Positions 1 through 10,882 are shown, counted from the first letter of the stretch. The stretch: DNA of 44,781 nucleotides from Chara braunii (GCA_003427395.1 BFEA01000001.1:3406084-3450864); one strand, 5' to 3'. Translations and numbers: made by a program. Notes: a model not told the origin generated them from the sequence alone.

Positions 1-933
1 AGATTTGGGTGTATAGTGGTCCTAGGATGGTTTTAGGACTTAGGGATCCCCACCAACTCGTCTTACGTGGCGTCATCACTGCTGTACTCGAGACCTGCGG
101 TTGTTCGATGCCAGAACGACGCTGACCGGAGCTGGGGTGTTGCCCTGTAACCTGCAATGCAGGGGCGTGAGGTCTGGTAGAGAGATCTGGGGAGGTCTTG
201 GGGGGGCTTCCCACGGGACAACTAAGGGTTGCTGCCGGGACGATGCTGGTCGGAGCTGGGGTGAGTTGCGTTGCCTTGTAACCCAACAGAAAGTGGGGCT
301 GTGAGACCTGGAAGAGAGTGGCAGAAGTGTACGACAATTTTGGAGCACGTTGGAAGGGTGTGTGTGGGTTTTCAAAGTTTTTGGAACAATCGTAGGACCT
401 TTGTGGCCTATTCTCTTGCTTCTGAAACAACGGTAAGAGTTAATGAGGTGAGTGGGAGAAAATGGTGGGTTATCACGCGTCCTACCAGTGAGGGGGCTAG
501 CTGGTAGGATGGGAGTATGGCATAGCAGCAGTAGAGATGGTGGCTCCGCTGTAGTCAGACTTGCCGGAGTGAGGCAAAGTGGATCGATGGGGTTTTTCCG
601 AGTCGAGTCGTTTCAAAAAATTTTCATGAAGTTGTCATAAACATGTCTGAGGTAGCTCCAATAGTTCCGAGCTAAAGTTTTCTAGTAGCTCCTTGTCTCA
701 TTTTTTTGAAAGTGTCTGATGAAGTTTTCTGAAGTTTTCTGAAGTTTTCTGAAGTTCTCTGTACGTACTCGTTATGGGACGCTGGGCCTGGTTCCCAGTT
801 TGTGCCAATCAGGGAGGATATGGTTGTATCTATGGGACGCTGGACCCGGTTTCCAGCAGGTGCTGCTCCCCACCAATAGATGGAGCTTGTGTTAAAAAAA
901 GAAAAAAAAGAAAAAAAAAAAGAAAAAAAAAAA
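1..933 (+). mobile_element. Poly(A)-tailed non-coding retroposon, copy 1 (cut by the window edge)
   Basis: There is no credible protein. The order is a GC-rich head module (about 85-330), a spacer, four tandem 10-bp units GAAGTTTTCT (721-760), two successive 3' modules beginning TATGGGACGCTGG (773 and 831), and an A-rich tail (894-933). The same order recurs on the plus strand at 17600-18645, and reverse-complemented pieces occur at 36010-36700, so this is a dispersed family. The tail and strand-consistent order point to retroposition. The left boundary is outside the window. The short ORFs, including a Lys-rich one over the tail, are low-complexity artefacts. Confidence 0.65.
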
Positions 934-961
934 GGTTACCTCTGCTTCACTCATTGTATAA

Positions 962-1077
962 TACAGGGACGCTGGACCCGATTTCCAGCAGGTGCTGCTC
1001 CCCACCAATAGATGGAGCCTCCCCGAAGCTGCTAGTGGTGTTTGCCTTTACCAACACCCCTAGCACACGATCGGGTT

Positions 1078-1127
<50 letters not shown>
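962..1127 (+). mobile_element. Short poly(A)-tailed SINE-like element with 3' stem-loop
   Basis: It begins with the shared 3' module (TACAGGGACGCTGGACCC, then CAGCAGGTGCTGCTCCCC), continues into a stem-loop at 1032-1063 closed by CTAG on both sides, and ends in 45 A residues (1083-1127). At about 166 bp and non-coding it has the form of a SINE or a severely 5'-truncated LINE end. I could not define clear RNA polymerase III A and B boxes. It abuts the 3' end of the minus-strand LINE and may have inserted into it. Confidence 0.65.
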
Positions 1128-1129
<2 letters not shown>

Positions 1130-1130
1130 A

Positions 1131-1652
1131 CTAAAGCGAAAAACTCTCAATCGAACTGTCTAGCGCTGACTCCGTGAGATGATAGTATCTCAGGCACCCG
1201 CACATTCTATTGGTTTTTTTCCACTCCCCTGAGTCTTTATCCCACAGGTCCCCCACCTTCCTAATTCCGTGCTTCACCCAACCCTTCCACGGGGGTTCCG
1301 AGCAACATCTTACCTGACCCAGGGAGTCTGTAATTAACCTGTTACCGAACAGGGGTTGCCTAAATACTTCCTCCCACCTTCTTGGCATCGCACGGTCCGG
1401 TATTGGGAGTTTCCTCCATGTATGGAGGAGACGTATCCAATGTTCATCTGCCAGGTCCCCATTCCTATATTTTCTTGGTAACCTCCAATACCTGTCCTCC
1501 AGCCATACCAAGGGGTCGATCTCGGGAGGGGCCTCTGGTGCCAAGGCAGCAATCTGTGCCAAGGCTAGGGGGACCCAGGGGGAAGAGGGAGCAAAGATGA
1601 TGTGCTGGAGCCAATGGATACTAAGTGCCTGAAACTGTGTGGAAGGGTCCAC
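1131..1652 (-). pseudogene. C-terminal region of the minus-strand LINE ORF2
   Basis: An open frame of 173 codons carries LVWLEDRYWRLPRK and EEVFRQPLFGNRLITD. These closely match segments of the plus-strand LINE (LEDRYW at about 32060, RQPLFGNRWITD at about 32235), so it is the post-RT C-terminal domain, whose role is not well defined. The frame ends at the insertion point of the plus-strand poly(A) element. The rest of the domain and the 3' UTR are lost. Confidence 0.75.
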
Positions 1653-1739
1653 AATTCCGAGGCCACCATCGACCTTAGGCTGGATAACCGATTCCTAAGC
1701 AACCCGACTAATGGTGTGGGAATTGTCACAGTCCCCTCT

Positions 1740-3542
1740 TCAGAGAAAGGTTGCTAGCTGGCGCTTGAGGGCCCTGAGCCCACTTTTACTCATGGACCAC
1801 AAGATAGCCTTGTACCAGAGGGTGGCTAGGACGGCGTTATTAATGACCAGGGCTCGTCCGAAGATTGAAGTATGCTTATGGTTCCAACTAGCTAGTTTAG
1901 CTCGGGCCGGCCTTCCTAGCCAATCATCGTTAGTATCTGGCTTACCTTTGGCCGTAATTGAGGCTCCTACAACTCTAAGAGGGCAATCAAGAGGAAGCCT
2001 CTTAATTCGCGGGTCCTCAGGGGGCCTTCCCCCTTCGTGGTGCATCTACCAGCCAACAGTCTTCTGTCCCCAGTTCACAGTCATGTCAGAAATCCTACAA
2101 AAGCGACTCATCAGAGCTTGGATCTCAACCATGTTTTGTGATGTTGCCTCAACCAGAATGGTAAGGTCATCGGCAAACAAAAAGCAGATGGACACTGCTT
2201 CTTGAAGGATATATGTGATCTTGATCCTGGTAAGGTCTTTGTTGTGTCTCAGGTTAGCCGATAGGGCCTCCATTATAACCAAAAAAAGGAACGGGGCAAT
2301 GGGATCTCCTTGCCTGACCGATCGTTGAAGCATGGGAGGGGATACCACCTACGCATTAACCTGGACACACGTGGTAGCGTTTTTATGCAGGATTTTGACC
2401 CAACGTCGGAAGATCGGACCAAAATTCATCTTTTCTAAGCATTTGTCCAGGAACTTCCAATCTACATGGTCGTAGGCCTTCTCAAAGTCAATGAAAATAA
2501 TGGTCGCGCTTGCCCGGCATCGCCGAGCGAGACATACCACCTCATTTACCAACAAAATATTTTTATGAATATTCCTGTCAGCCATAAATCCTGATTAGGT
2601 CGGATGAATTACATCCTCTAGGACCTCCGCCTTACGATTGGTCAGGGCTAATGGGTCTATGATTCCTAATGTTCATTTTGTCCCCTTTTTTGTAGAGTAA
2701 CAACAATACACCTTTCCCCACCACTTCCCCCATCTCTCCCTCCTCCCAACCTTTTGATAGAACTCCCACAGGTCTGGGTTTAGATCCGACCACATCGCTT
2801 CTCATAATTCTTTGGGGAATCCATCAATGCCTGGTGTCTTCTCCTCCCTCATCTGGAGAAGTGCTGCCCACACTTCATCCTTGGACAGAGGCCGCTCCAG
2901 GCGGTCTCGCTGTCAGGGGGAGAGGTGTTTGTCCATGGGGGACACGAAATCCTCCACCTCGTTTGTCCGTGCCTCCTCCCGTGGGGAGGGAATTTGGGAT
3001 GTGTATAATTGTTTAAAAACATTTTTGGTAATAAGCGCACAGTGGGCTGCGTTAGTTGCGATGATTTCATCTCCACTGTCAGGGACAAAAAGCGCCTCGA
3101 TTATAGTCCGCCTTGCGTGGGCTGTAGCCATACTAAAAAAATGAGTATCCATTGTGGCTTCCTGTGTAAACTTAGATAATTTCCCTCGTATCCGGATACC
3201 TTGCCACCTGTGTTGAGCATATTGAAGGAGCTGGTCCTTAACTTTTTGGATGTGCGATGCGGAAGGATCTGATTCTGCCTGATCTTCCAGGCTTAGTAAT
3301 TCTTTATGAGTGTTAAACTTTTGTAGTTGCCTCAGTGTCGCCTTAACCTTGGAAAGTTCTTTACATTTTCGGGCCAGAAAATGCAGACCGTTGTTAAACC
3401 AGGTAATGGCTGAATCAAACCGAGTTTTGTGCAAGCGCCAGTATTGCCACTCGTGTCGGATTATATCACAAAATTGTTGGTCCTTCAGAAGCGAAGTGTT
3501 AAGCTTGTAAAAGTTGGGCCCTTGATCCGGCCTCTTCCTCAT
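1740..3542 (-). pseudogene. Reverse transcriptase domain of the minus-strand LINE
   Basis: The linker at 3542-2913 matches the equivalent segment of the other LINE (KRPDQGPNFYKLNTSLL; MDTHFFSMATAHARR). The RT core follows: KTPGIDGFPKE-like and LYKKGDK-like segments at about 2850-2680, IFIDFEKAYDHVDW (about 2490), QRSVRQGDPIAPFLF (about 2320) and the catalytic FADD at 2166-2177. The product would copy LINE RNA at a nicked target. In-frame TAG codons at 2346-2348 and 2046-2048 interrupt the core; the second lies where the family has a second Trp (GWW), which fits TGG to TAG. The region around 2590-2910 needs frame changes. It is not functional. Confidence 0.85.
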
Positions 3543-3608
3543 CGTTAGTATTAACCCGCGCGTGTTATGGTCCAGTCCTGGATGCGGGCTGCGCGGGAGA
3601 ACAGAAGC

Positions 3609-4171
3609 CTATCGCAGGGCGCCTTCGAGGTCATTCGAGAGCAGGATAAGATCGATTCGAGACTTAGATCGTCGGGACGAGTCGTTGTCTCTCACACACG
3701 CGAAGGTACAGTCCTCGGGGTGTAGGCGACGAAAGGTATCGAAGAGTGCGAGAGATTCACAGAGGTCTGCGATCATTTGTTCGTCCTCGACGGCGGCGAC
3801 GGTGGGGAACCCTTGGGGATTCCATCTATCTCGTCCCCTGTCGGGGGCGACATTAAAATCACCCGCAATGACCAACGGGATGCCATTGGGCACTTGTACA
3901 CCTAGATTGCCCAAAAAAATTATCCACTCGCTCATTGTGTTCGGGGCATAGATGCATAGGATGCAGAGGAGTTCCAGCTCCAGCATCCCCAGTACTGAAA
4001 CCCACCACCCTTCTTCCTCATCTACCACCCAATGGATCATCTGGAATCTAGAATCAGCAGGGATCCAAATCGCTACTCCTGCCGACCCGGGTCTGGGAGC
4101 GTGGGCCCGTATAGCCGAGTGAGGCCAAACTTTCTTGTGGGCCCGATTGTGTTCCGGATGGTCTTGTACTT
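3609..4171 (-). pseudogene. AP-like endonuclease domain of the minus-strand LINE (partial)
   Basis: This domain nicks target DNA to prime reverse transcription. Visible endonuclease motifs are GVAIWIPADS, an IYAPN strand, the catalytic IAGDFNVAPD block and KSRIDLIL. The N-terminal part with the Asn and Glu motifs (NVNGL and QETH in the other LINE) is absent because the element is truncated near 4171. Reading on past 4171 enters unrelated sequence with a Ser run from a GAT repeat. The GDFN aspartate is intact here, whereas it is Asn in the other LINE of this window. The frame ends at 3609 and the linker continues in another frame. Confidence 0.8.
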
Positions 4172-4367
4172 GCGATGATGATGATGTATGTTTGGTCTGC
4201 ATTGCGACATTGATTGGTCTGATCATTGGTATTTTAGCCTTCCACTACGCTATCCTGTACTATGTGAGAGAGGTCGGTTCTTGTTCTGGTCTGCACCGTT
4301 ATGGTATGCAACAGTTTGGTATTGGAGCGGACCTCTCAAACATAGGATCCACCCAATTAAGGAGCTA

Positions 4368-4396
<29 letters not shown>
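4172..4396 (+). repeat. Dispersed repeat R, copy 1, followed by an (ATTG)n run
   Basis: About 145 bp starting CTTGCGATGATGATGATG recurs with few differences at 11619-11763. This copy continues into a unique stretch and then about seven units of ATTG (4369-4396). A short microsatellite tail is typical of some LINE 3' ends, so R may be the 3' end of an unrecognised non-LTR element. No coding potential is credible. Confidence 0.6.
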
Positions 4397-4398
<2 letters not shown>

Positions 4399-4865
4399 AT
4401 TGATTAGTCAAGAAGGGCTTCGTCAAATCTCTACAACGCAACAGATCTCCAAAAATTCGGATATTAGCATTTCGTTTTTTTTGTGTTGTTTCACTCTGGG
4501 CATATTAGGTGAACTAGGGAGGTTGTCATATTCTCGGAAACTTGATCCATTCGTCTCTGAAAGTGGAACCTCCATTCTATTTCGTGCAATTTTTTCTTTC
4601 AAGATCGCATTTTTTTGAAAGTCGAAACTTTGCTAAACCTTGCCTAGATCTCGCTCATCACACTCCTCCATAATGCCTCACTCATAGCCGATCGACAGAT
4701 ATTCAAAAAAAAAAAAAGAAAAAAAAGGGGGGGGGATACTCTTCTTTATTTTTTATTTTTATTTTGTTCTGTTGATTAGGAGAATTTAGGACCAGGAATG
4801 GAAAGTGCAGTTTGGTGAGCTTCCTGTGTTTCCCTCCCACCCGGCCCTTTGCCTGCGTTCCCGGT
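4397..4865. other. Intergenic stretch, no gene seen
   Basis: AT-rich sequence with a homopolymer cluster (A-run, then G-run, about 4705-4735). No coding, LTR or RNA gene signal was found. A 5' LTR for element A would be expected here or just to the right and is not recognisable. Confidence 0.5.
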
Positions 4866-5045
4866 TTGGTAAGTGCCACGTCAGGAGCAGTGCCACAACA
4901 GCAGTGACACGTCAGTAGCAGTGCCACGTCAGCAGTACCACGACAGTACCAGTGCCACGTCAACAGTACCACGACAGCAGCAGTGCCACATCAGTAGTAC
5001 CACGACAGCAACAGTGCCACGTCAGCAGTGACACGTCGGCAGTGC
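4866..5045 (+). repeat. Degenerate minisatellite (CAGTGCCACGTCAGCAG-type units)
   Basis: Short units of roughly 14-28 bp alternate CAGTGCCACGTCAG and CAGTACCACGACAG variants. The array leads directly into the gag-like frame of element A, so it is either part of its 5' untranslated leader or encodes a repetitive Gln/Ser/Val N-terminus. Confidence 0.7.
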
Positions 5046-6600
5046 CCCGCCGCCATGACGGTTCCAGTTTTGGGCATGCCAAGTTCCGACAGCGGATCCA
5101 AGATCAGCTCGCACAGATCAAAGCTGAGGAACAGCGCCAGGCGGCAGCCGAGGATGCCCGCCTACAGGCTGAAGTGGAGGCAGCGGCTTCAGGCCGCAAC
5201 TGACGCAGATGCCCAGGCCCGCCGCAAGCAGGCCCAAGGTCTGCTGCAGCGACGTGAAGCCACCAGCATCGACATCCAAGGGCCATGGCGATGCAACACC
5301 GGAAGAGCAGCACAAGGAGGTTCTCTCCAAATACGTGACTCAGTTGGTTTACACTTGTAACCATCTGCAGTTTGAGTTAGAGAAACAGCACCAGGCGGAG
5401 AAACTCCAACAGGCAGGGCGGAACCACGAGGATGCTACACGGACACTTCATACCCGTGTACACGACTTGGAGCAAGCAGCACCAAGACCAGCTGCGGCGA
5501 ATCCAGCAATGCAGCTTCCACCCGCCAGTTGGAGCAATGAGTTGATCATGTTCTTGAAATGCTCGGCGACATCAGCACCTTCGCCGCACCGACCTCCATC
5601 AGCGAGCAGCTCTACACCTTGAAGAACGAGGTTCGACAACTACACCAGCCGCCCGACAACAATGGCAGCACCAGTGCATCACGGCAGTACAAGGTGCTGA
5701 CGTTTCGGGTCGAGAGGTTTGATGACTATATGAATCAGGACCCGGTCCCCTGGTGGCAGGGCTTTACGATGGAGCTTCGGATTCATCAGGTCCCCAATCA
5801 CTTATACATCTCCGCGTTGTTCCTCAATGTCAAAGGCGGATGCCAGATCTGGCTCAGCCACATGGCAACTATCCACGGCGTCCAGGTCACCGACCTGCAC
5901 AAAAAGATCTCTTGGGAAGATCTGACGAGAGAATGGAAGAAAGCAATTCATTGTTGACGACGCCCCGACGCTCGCCATTAACCGCCTCCTCAGCATGACT
6001 CAAGGCAACACACCGACACGCGACTGGCTCACGGAATGCCAAAAGATCGTGGCAACACCTGATCTCGACTTGCCATTTTCGCATTTGCGCCAGGAGTTCT
6101 ACAACCGGTTGTGTACCGCCTTGAGCCTCACACTTGGTGATCGCGAACAATACATGACCTTCGCCGAAATCATCGACAAGGCTCGTGAGATCATCAAGAT
6201 CGACAGGGCGGCTGCACACGAGAAATCAGCATGGCAGCCAGCCTATGTGGAGAAAGGAAAATTTGGTCCGCGTCCGCAGCCTGTCGCTGCAGTCCAACCG
6301 GACAACCTTATGGAAGACTCGACAGTCACCCCAACATCACGTGAGGGAGATCAGGTGGTCGTCGTCCAGCCGCGAAGCAACAACAACTCCCTTGGAAAAG
6401 GGAAGACGAAAACAGCATCGCCGGCCGGAAATGGACAGCCAGTACCATGGGTCAAGTTCAGCTTGACCGAGGCCGAATACAAGTACCGCAACTGATACGG
6501 ATGCTGCTATTGGTGCAACAACACCAAGCACAAGACCTCCCAATGCCAAGATCAAGGCAAGGAGGATGTTCGACCTCGAACCAGCTCGGACAATTGAGTT
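4952..6600 (+). pseudogene. Gag of element A (coiled coil, capsid-like region, zinc knuckle)
   Basis: Gag packages element RNA into virus-like particles. An N-terminal part rich in Gln, Ala and Glu (RQRIQDQLAQIKAEEQRQ and HLQFELEKQHQAEKL) looks like a coiled coil. A capsid-like segment is at 5559-6250 (RVERFDDYMNQDPVPWWQGF; QIWLSHMATI). A nucleocapsid zinc knuckle CX2CX4HX4C (CYWC...H...C) lies at 6505-6546. The frame changes near 5205, 5560 and 5960, and a TGA at 6493-6495 precedes the zinc knuckle in its own frame. Stop and frame changes make it a pseudogene. Confidence 0.7.
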
Positions 6601-6602
6601 AC

Positions 6603-6866
6603 GCGGTAGGTGAGGCGACTCCACCTCTCACTCCGCCAGATTCGACCGCCTTGCTAACGGCCTCTTACACATCTGGGGAGAATGCGGATGTCGCAAGTCC
6701 TCGGTTCACTTACGAGGATTACGCTGTCTATTTGGTCCCACCGTTGGACCAACCACTCCACGTGCAAGACTCCACCGCATGCACGGTTTCATCACCATCG
6801 ACAACCGATTCGGCAGCTTCACCGCAAACTTTCATCGGGGATTTCGACGCCATGGTCAAGACTTGA
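6603..6866 (+). pseudogene. Gag-protease linker segment of element A
   Basis: An open stretch in a third frame reads like a Thr/Ser/Pro-rich linker (EDYAVYLVPPLDQPLHV) between the zinc knuckle and the protease. I recognise no domain. It is kept because it is collinear with the element and its composition fits a coding linker; it ends in TGA at 6864-6866. Confidence 0.4.
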
Positions 6867-6926
6867 GAAACTCGACCCGTTGACATTCGCGGACTTCCAA
6901 CGGATGCCCTTCCCCCGACCGATCGA

Positions 6927-7560
6927 TTGCCGAAACCGCATTGCCATGAGCTCATGGCACAATTGCAGGATTACTTGCACATTGCAGTACCAACTCCGTT
7001 GTTGGACGCTGAAATAGGGGTTGTTGACCTTCGCGACTACCTTGCGAAGATCGACCTCGAGTTCAAGACACAACGGTACGCCACCAACGGCGTGCCATTG
7101 TTGTACATAAGCATTCAGATCAGAGAAGCGACCTGCAACGCTTTGATCGATTGTGGAGCTACTCGCAATTATATGAGCCAAGATTTTACGGTACGAAATG
7201 GCCTGGGGCCAAGCGCTCGGAGGAAGTCGCAGCCCACGCAAATCACATTGGCCGACGGTCACACGCACAAGTCAATCGACTGGTGCATTGATTCCGTCCC
7301 CGTGTACTTCGCCCCGCATGCAAGCGAGGCCGTGTCCTTCGACATTTTGGACACCAAGTTCGACATGATCTTGGGCATGTCATGGCTGTGAAGCGAGGAT
7401 CACCCGGTGAACTTCTACCGCCGCACCGTTCACATTCGTGATCGAAACGACGTACTAGTCCCATGCACGGTGCCTCAACCTCACCTTTCGATCAACTGTC
7501 ACGTGGTGTCCGCCGCGAGCATTCGAGCTTCCATCACCCGAGATGACGTCGAAACGGGTG
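6927..7560 (+). pseudogene. Aspartic protease domain of element A
   Basis: Retropepsin-like protease that would cut the Gag-Pol polyprotein. The active-site motif reads LIDCGAT (7143-7163) and the second flap-side motif is DMILGMSWL (about 7365-7388). A TGA at 7389-7391 immediately follows SWL; the frame then continues open (SEDHPVNFYRR) to about 7560, and the family typically has SWLR-type sequence here, so it fits CGA to TGA. The reading then shifts frame into RT near 7560. There is no separate start codon; it is part of a polyprotein. Confidence 0.75.
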
Positions 7561-7561
7561 T

Positions 7562-8865
7562 GTGTTTCTCCACGCCCTCCCTCCCCATGACATCCCATCG
7601 ACAGACACATCGACGGACCCACGCATCACAAAGCTTCTCGACGCCTATGGCGATGTTTTCGAAGCCCCGCACGGAGTTGTACCGGATCGGCCGATCCGCC
7701 ATGAGATCATCCTCGAGGTCGGGGCCATACCTCCACGCGGTTCCATCTACCGCATGAGCAAGGAAGAGTTAAGTGTGCTACGGGCACAACTCGGCGACCT
7801 TCTTGAGAAAGGCTGGATTCGGCCTAGCTCTTTGCCATATGACGCTCCCGTTCTCTTCGTCTGGAAGAAGAACAAGGACTTGCGGTTGTGCATCGATTAT
7901 CGCAAGCTCAACGCGCAAACCGTTAAGAACGCCTACCCTCTTCCATGCATCCACGACCTCCCCGAACGGCTGGACGGCGCAAAAGTTTTCTCCAAGCTTG
8001 ACCTCCAATCGGGATATCACCAACTAGGGATCCGACGGGAGGACCGCTATAAGACCGCGTTCAAGACGTGATATGGACATTTCGAATAGCTGGTTATGCC
8101 TTTTGGCCTTACGAATGCCCCGGCCATGTTCCAAGCGGCTATGACGACGGAGTTCCGACACATGCTAGACAAATTTGTACTCATCTACCTCGACGATAGC
8201 TTGGTGTACAGCCGGAGTTTGGACGAGCATGTGGAGCACCTGCGCACCGTTTTGGAGCGGCCAAGATAAGCCAAGTACAAAGCCAACCATGACAAATGTG
8301 AATTCGCGCGGCAGGAGCTCGAATACTTGGGTCATTATGTGACGCCGCAAGGCATCCGTCCGCTCGCGGACAAGATTGAGGCCATCCGCGTATAGCCCGA
8401 GCCCACCAACACCATAGACGTTCGCTCATTCATGGGGTTGGCAAGCTTCTACCAATGCTTCATCACCGGGTACTTAAGGATTGCTGCACCATTGACGAGA
8501 TTACAATCGCCAAAGGTGCCATTCGTATTTGACGACGAAGCGCGCCGGTCATTCTAAGCACTCAAGACGGCCATGCTCATGGCACCCGGCCTCAGCATCT
8601 ATGACCCCACCTTGCCAACGAGAGTGACAACCGACGCCTCCGGCTATGGTATTGGGGAAGTCTTGGAACAACATGACAGTGACGACTGGCATCCCATGGA
8701 GTACTTCAGCCACAAGGTGCCTCCCATCAGCTCACTTGATGATGCAAGGAAGAAGAAGCTGCTCGCGTTCGTGATGGCTCTCAAGCGATGGCGACACTTC
8801 CTCCTTGGGCGTCGTAGGTTCACATGGGTCACTAATAACAACCCGTTGACCTACTACAAGACGCA
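7562..8865 (+). pseudogene. Reverse transcriptase and RNase H of element A
   Basis: RT copies element RNA into cDNA; RNase H removes the RNA strand. Motifs in one frame are [66 protein letters not shown], the catalytic YLDD (8186-8197) and LGHYVTPQG. RNase H starts near 8600 (VTTDASGYGIG, first catalytic Asp) and continues with the tether-like FSHKVPPISSLDDARKKKL. Five stops in this same frame (8069, 8087, 8267, 8393, 8555) fall at conserved Arg, Trp, Gln, Trp and Gln positions. The frame shifts near 8866. It is dead as a protein gene but otherwise well preserved. Confidence 0.9.
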
Positions 8866-10260
8866 AGATACGGTGAGCAACACTTCGGACAGTGGATGTA
8901 TTTCATCGACCAATTTGACTTCACACCGAAACATCTCGCCGGCCTCTCCAAAGGCGCAGCAGATGCACTCTCGCGAAGACCCGATCTTTGCGCTATGACA
9001 CATCATGCCTTCGCATTCGACGAGGAACTCTAGCGGCATTTCATTTGGGGCTGCCACTCCGATCCGGATTTCGCCACGCTATATGCGCAGCTATCTTCGG
9101 ATCACCCGTCGGCCAACAATTATTGCATCGTCGACGGGTACTTGCTTCTCCACTCGTGAGGCAAGGACTTACTCTACGTCCTACGAGACCGCCGTCTTCG
9201 AACTCGCCTTCTCGGCGAGTACCACGACTCGCGACTCGCCGACCATTTCGGAGTCAATCGGACTATTGCACGACTTCGGCAACGGTTTTGGTCGCCCGAC
9301 GTCATCATCGATGTCACTCGGTATTATGACTCTTGCGAAGTTTGCCGACGAAGCAAGCCCCACAACTGTAATCCCTGTGGCGATTTGCGCCCGTTGCCTA
9401 TTCCCCGGGAACCCGACCTCTTCATTGCTATGGACGTCACCGGCCCGTTTCCCCTCAACCGCCTCGGGCACGACGACATCCTCACGGTCGTTGACCATTT
9501 GAGTAAGTTTGCACGATTTCTTCCGTGCAAGTACTACGCCACGGCTCCCGATCTCGCGCAACTCTTGCACACCGGTTGGATCTGCAGCCACGGTGTTCCA
9601 GAAGACATCGTCAACAACCGCGACACTCAGTTCATATCGGCATTTTGGACTTCCCTCATGAAGGAGTCCGACACCGAAATGAAACCGAGTTCGGCTCAAC
9701 ACCCACAAACTGAAGGGCAAACGGAGAGAGCACATCAGACTGCTCAAATAATGCTTCGTACACTCATCCGTCCGGATCAAAAGGATTGGGTTGACCGCCT
9801 CCTCGACATTGAGTTCGCCTACAACACTTCGCTGCATCCGGCGATCGGTGTGACTCCATTCGAGTTGCACCACGGTGGCCGGAAAGGCCGTATCTTCGCT
9901 GACCGACTCCTCCCACAAACTGCTGACATAGACACTGCTTGCTCTCCCACCTTCGTCCGGAAGTACAGGGAATTGCTGACTCAAGCCTGTGCGAACATGC
10001 ACGAGACTCAAGTCTGCATGCAACAGCAAGCCAACAGGCGTCCCGTGCCATGTCTCATCCGCATCGGCGATCTGGTTTGGGTCTCTGCGAAAGAGTTTGT
10101 GCTCGAACAGGATGTTTCACGCAAGCTACTCCCCAAGTGGTTTGGACCATGGACCGTCCTTTCAGCCGCAGGTGATAAGCCCGACGGCCCATCTTTTGTG
10201 ATCGACATCCCTCCACATCTACCGGTCCACCCCGAAGATGGCGACATATACACTGGCTAA
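8866..10260 (+). pseudogene. RNase H end and integrase of element A
   Basis: Continues in a new frame with QFDFTPKHLAGLSKGAADALSRRPD (RNase H end), then the integrase HHCC zinc finger (HDSRLADH ... CEVCRRSKP, about 9210-9350), the catalytic core (FIAMDVTGPFP, first Asp at 9433; TERAHQ, Glu at 9724) and the C-terminal DNA-binding part (VSRKLLPKWFGPWTVL). Integrase inserts the cDNA into the genome. The second catalytic Asp, in the usual SDRD motif, reads NNRD here (Asn at 9616-9618), so activity would be lost. Stops occur at 9031 and 9157. The final frame ends at 10260 through a frameshift before the chromodomain. Confidence 0.9.
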
Positions 10261-10261
10261 G

Positions 10262-10561
10262 AGAGATGATTTCCCAGACCGATGATCGCAAGACCCTCCT
10301 TCTATGGATGGTCATCAGGAAGTCGACCGCATCATCACGGATCGCAAGTACGACAACAAGCCTCAACAGTACAAAGTTACCTTCAAAGCATGCGATCTTG
10401 ACGACACTCGGTGGATTTCACGAGCAGATTTGCAAGCATCCGCACCTCTGATCTACTCTCACTACGAACGACAAAGACTAGCTAAGGAAGCTTCACAACC
10501 TGCCCCTCCGACCCGGACTTTGGTCCCTCCCTCCGACAGGCAGCTTCGCCCTCGCAGGTAA
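10262..10561 (+). pseudogene. Chromodomain tail of element A integrase
   Basis: After a frameshift the polyprotein continues with HQEVDRIITDRKYDNKPQQY and DDTRWISRADLQ, a chromodomain-like segment at the integrase C-terminus. In chromoviruses this domain is thought to steer integration to marked chromatin. The usual Trp of the LVKWKG strand is not evident (KVTFKACD), so binding to methyl-lysine may be altered. A TGA at 10283-10285 interrupts DFPDR-SQDPP, again fitting CGA to TGA. The tail ends RQLRPRR just before the polypurine tract. Confidence 0.65.
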
Positions 10562-10573
10562 GCTTAGTCTTTC

Positions 10574-10586
10574 AAGGAGGGGGGGG
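10574..10586 (+). promoter_or_regulatory. Polypurine tract of element A
   Basis: AAGGAGGGGGGGG lies immediately upstream of the LTR start TGTGGCATACTCC. This purine run would resist RNase H and prime plus-strand synthesis. Its position right after the last codon of the chromodomain tail fits the Ty3/gypsy layout. Confidence 0.85.
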
Positions 10587-10847
10587 TGTGGCATACTCCG
10601 CACCACACGGGCCTGCAGGGCCCGACCAGGCAAAATATGGACCCTCCAGACCCTGTGTCGTTTCAGCCTAAAAGCCTAAAAAGGAGGGTCATTTTCAGAC
10701 CCTCATAAAGTCCACCTCTCCTGAAACTTAGGCGCTAGACCAGGGATAAGCGCAAGCCATTTTTAGGCCCGTTTCAAGACAACCTTTTTTTGAACTTCAG
10801 CCTCAGGGTCTGGCACGATTCGGCATTGGCAGGAGCAGCCTCCCAGC

Positions 10848-10882
10848 CGGACCAGCACTATATACTATATAGTACTGGTCCG
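10848..10882. promoter_or_regulatory. 35-bp imperfect palindrome with TATA-like core in LTR A
   Basis: CGGACCAG on the left pairs with CTGGTCCG on the right around a core of ACTATAT, ACT, ATATAGT. It could be the LTR core promoter (TATA element) or an RNA/DNA hairpin; which one cannot be told from sequence. Confidence 0.5.

Larger units (their letters stand above)
1131..4171 (-). mobile_element. Decayed L1-like non-LTR retrotransposon (LINE), truncated at both ends
   Basis: Reading right to left, a partial AP endonuclease, a linker, a reverse transcriptase and a C-terminal region lie in the order of an L1-type ORF2. ORF1 and the start of the endonuclease are missing: similarity stops near 4171, where a plus-strand repeat begins. 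The 3' side stops at 1131 beside a plus-strand poly(A). The protein is clearly related to, but well diverged from, the plus-strand LINE at 23392-34035. Frameshifts and stops make it a dead copy. Confidence 0.85.

Noticed and set aside
774-1163. Plus-strand ORF of 129 codons with Lys runs
   Set aside because: It is translated from the retroposon 3' modules and their A tails; composition is an artefact.
7562-10561. Endogenous pararetrovirus origin for the RT of element A
   Set aside because: It has an integrase with HHCC finger and DDE core, a chromodomain tail and LTR with polypurine tract, which define a Ty3/gypsy element.
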